A DNA stretch of 64,000 bases from Polaribacter sp. KT25b (GTDB lineage Bacteria > Bacteroidota > Bacteroidia > Flavobacteriales > Flavobacteriaceae). A program made the position numbers and the translations under genes. The DNA is taken from contig NZ_LT629752.1 in NCBI RefSeq assembly GCF_900105145.1, forward strand, positions 124,001 to 188,000, read 5' to 3'. The stretch's first letter is position 1. The number at the start of each line of letters is the position of its first letter. The notes under the pieces were generated by a model that was not told the DNA's origin, made no database searches, and saw only the letters and a program-made list of their open reading frames with translations. Shown here one piece after another: positions 63,400 through 64,000 of this stretch.

Positions 63400-64000
63400 T
63401 TATTTATTTAACACTTTTTTAACACGTTGCGAAATTGCAGTTAATGTTTCATAAACTATAGTTTCGGAAACCGTAGCAATATGTTGTATCATTTCTTGAT
63501 TGTTAAAAATGATTACTTTATCACCTTCTTTACAATCAATTTTAGTAACATCAACCATAATCATATCCATACAAACATTACCAATAATTTTTGCTTTCTG
63601 ATTGTTAATGATTACAAAACCTTTTTTATTTCCCAATCTTCTAGAAATTCCATCTGCATGACCAACAGGAATTGTTGCAGATTTTATAGGTTTTTTAGCA
63701 ACGAAAGCTCTGTTATATCCTACAGTTTCTCCAGGTTCAATTAAATGAATTTGAGTAATTATTGAAGTTAAATTGTGCGTATTTTTTAATGTTGATGTTA
63801 CTTTTTCATCATTTCCAAAACCGTATAATCCAATACCGATTCTAACCATATCAAATTGCGCTTCTGCATAATTTACAACTCCAGATGTATTTAAAATATG
63901 TAACATTGGTTTATAGCTTAAGTGTTTGTAAAACTGTTGTGCTATGTATGCAAAATTATTTATTTGATTTATTGTAAAATCCCTTTCTTCTAAATCTTCA
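63400..64000 (-). CDS. alr: Alanine racemase, C-terminal part (cut by window edge)
   Basis: The frame is open to the right edge, so the start is outside. About 200 residues are present: part of the PLP barrel (LHILNTSGVVNYAEAQFDMVRIGIGLYGF) and the C-terminal domain with GYNRAFVAK, GHADGISRRLGNK and the active-site loop VCMDMIMVD. It makes D-alanine for peptidoglycan. In Bacteroidota this domain is often fused behind a MurF ligase; which form this is cannot be told here. Confidence 0.88.
   Translation of the reverse strand, partial: EDLEERDFTINQINNFAYIAQQFYKHLSYKPMLHILNTSGVVNYAEAQFDMVRIGIGLYGFGNDEKVTSTLKNTHNLTSIITQIHLIEPGETVGYNRAFVAKKPIKSATIPVGHADGISRRLGNKKGFVIINNQKAKIIGNVCMDMIMVDVTKIDCKEGDKVIIFNNQEMIQHIATVSETIVYETLTAISQRVKKVLNK

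Overview
This window is AT-rich (roughly 30% G+C by eye) chromosomal DNA from a member of the Bacteroidota, most likely a marine Flavobacteriaceae of the Polaribacter/Tenacibaculum type. The evidence is promoters of the TTTG-N19-TAnnTTTG class, weak or absent Shine-Dalgarno sequences, families typical of this group (DUF2723, DUF3078, DUF2480, DUF4202, long RluA, a fused OlsF-like acyltransferase), and gene-by-gene resemblance to flavobacterial proteins. No phage, insertion sequence or CRISPR array was seen. Both ends cut a gene: nirB on the left and an alanine racemase on the right.

Bases 1-17750 hold a nitrate assimilation island on the plus strand: end of nirB, nirD, a DUF4202 gene, a nitrate-type sensor kinase and NarL-type regulator, narK, a 1173-residue nitrate reductase fused to its own FAD/NAD and [2Fe-2S] modules, an overlapping gene for a cysteine-depleted sulfite/nitrite-reductase-like protein ending in rubredoxin, an FNR-like regulator with four FNR-spaced cysteines, the ABC importer nrtA-nrtB-two ATPases, and an outer-membrane porin. 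A TAAGTAT-NN-ATACTTA type element recurs upstream of the response regulator, narK and nrtA and may be the operator of this regulon.

Bases 17800-44300 are mostly housekeeping: two DUF3078 genes, DUF2480, a DUF59 Fe-S assembly gene and sufE (minus strand), a PfkB kinase and purF, sodB, fbp, GNAT-lysC, an OlsF-like lipid gene, a holin-fold membrane protein, tsaC, rluA, a K+/H+ antiporter, polA, a fatty acid hydroxylase, a metallophosphoesterase, a thioredoxin-fold protein without cysteines, and a large DUF2723 membrane glycosyltransferase. A tRNA-Gln(UUG) with a near-ideal promoter follows.

Bases 44600-61100 carry amino acid biosynthesis: thrA-thrB-thrC on the minus strand, then leuA, leuB, ilvD, ilvB, ilvN, ilvC and ilvA on the plus strand. 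Two short reading frames too small for routine annotation look like attenuator leader peptides. One, MNTIIRTTPTTTTL, lies upstream of thrA (7 Thr and 2 Ile of 14). The other, MKKQILNIISIIVIVISTT, lies upstream of ilvD (7 Ile, 2 Val, 1 Leu of 19) and is followed by a strong hairpin with nine T. These are the clearest regulatory discoveries in the window. The right end has gapN, mscL and the racemase.

Palindromic intergenic repeats of several families sit at internal operon junctions (nirB-nirD, nrtA-nrtB, thrA-thrB, thrB-thrC, ilvB-ilvN, ilvC-ilvA), where they could act as mRNA processing or stability elements.
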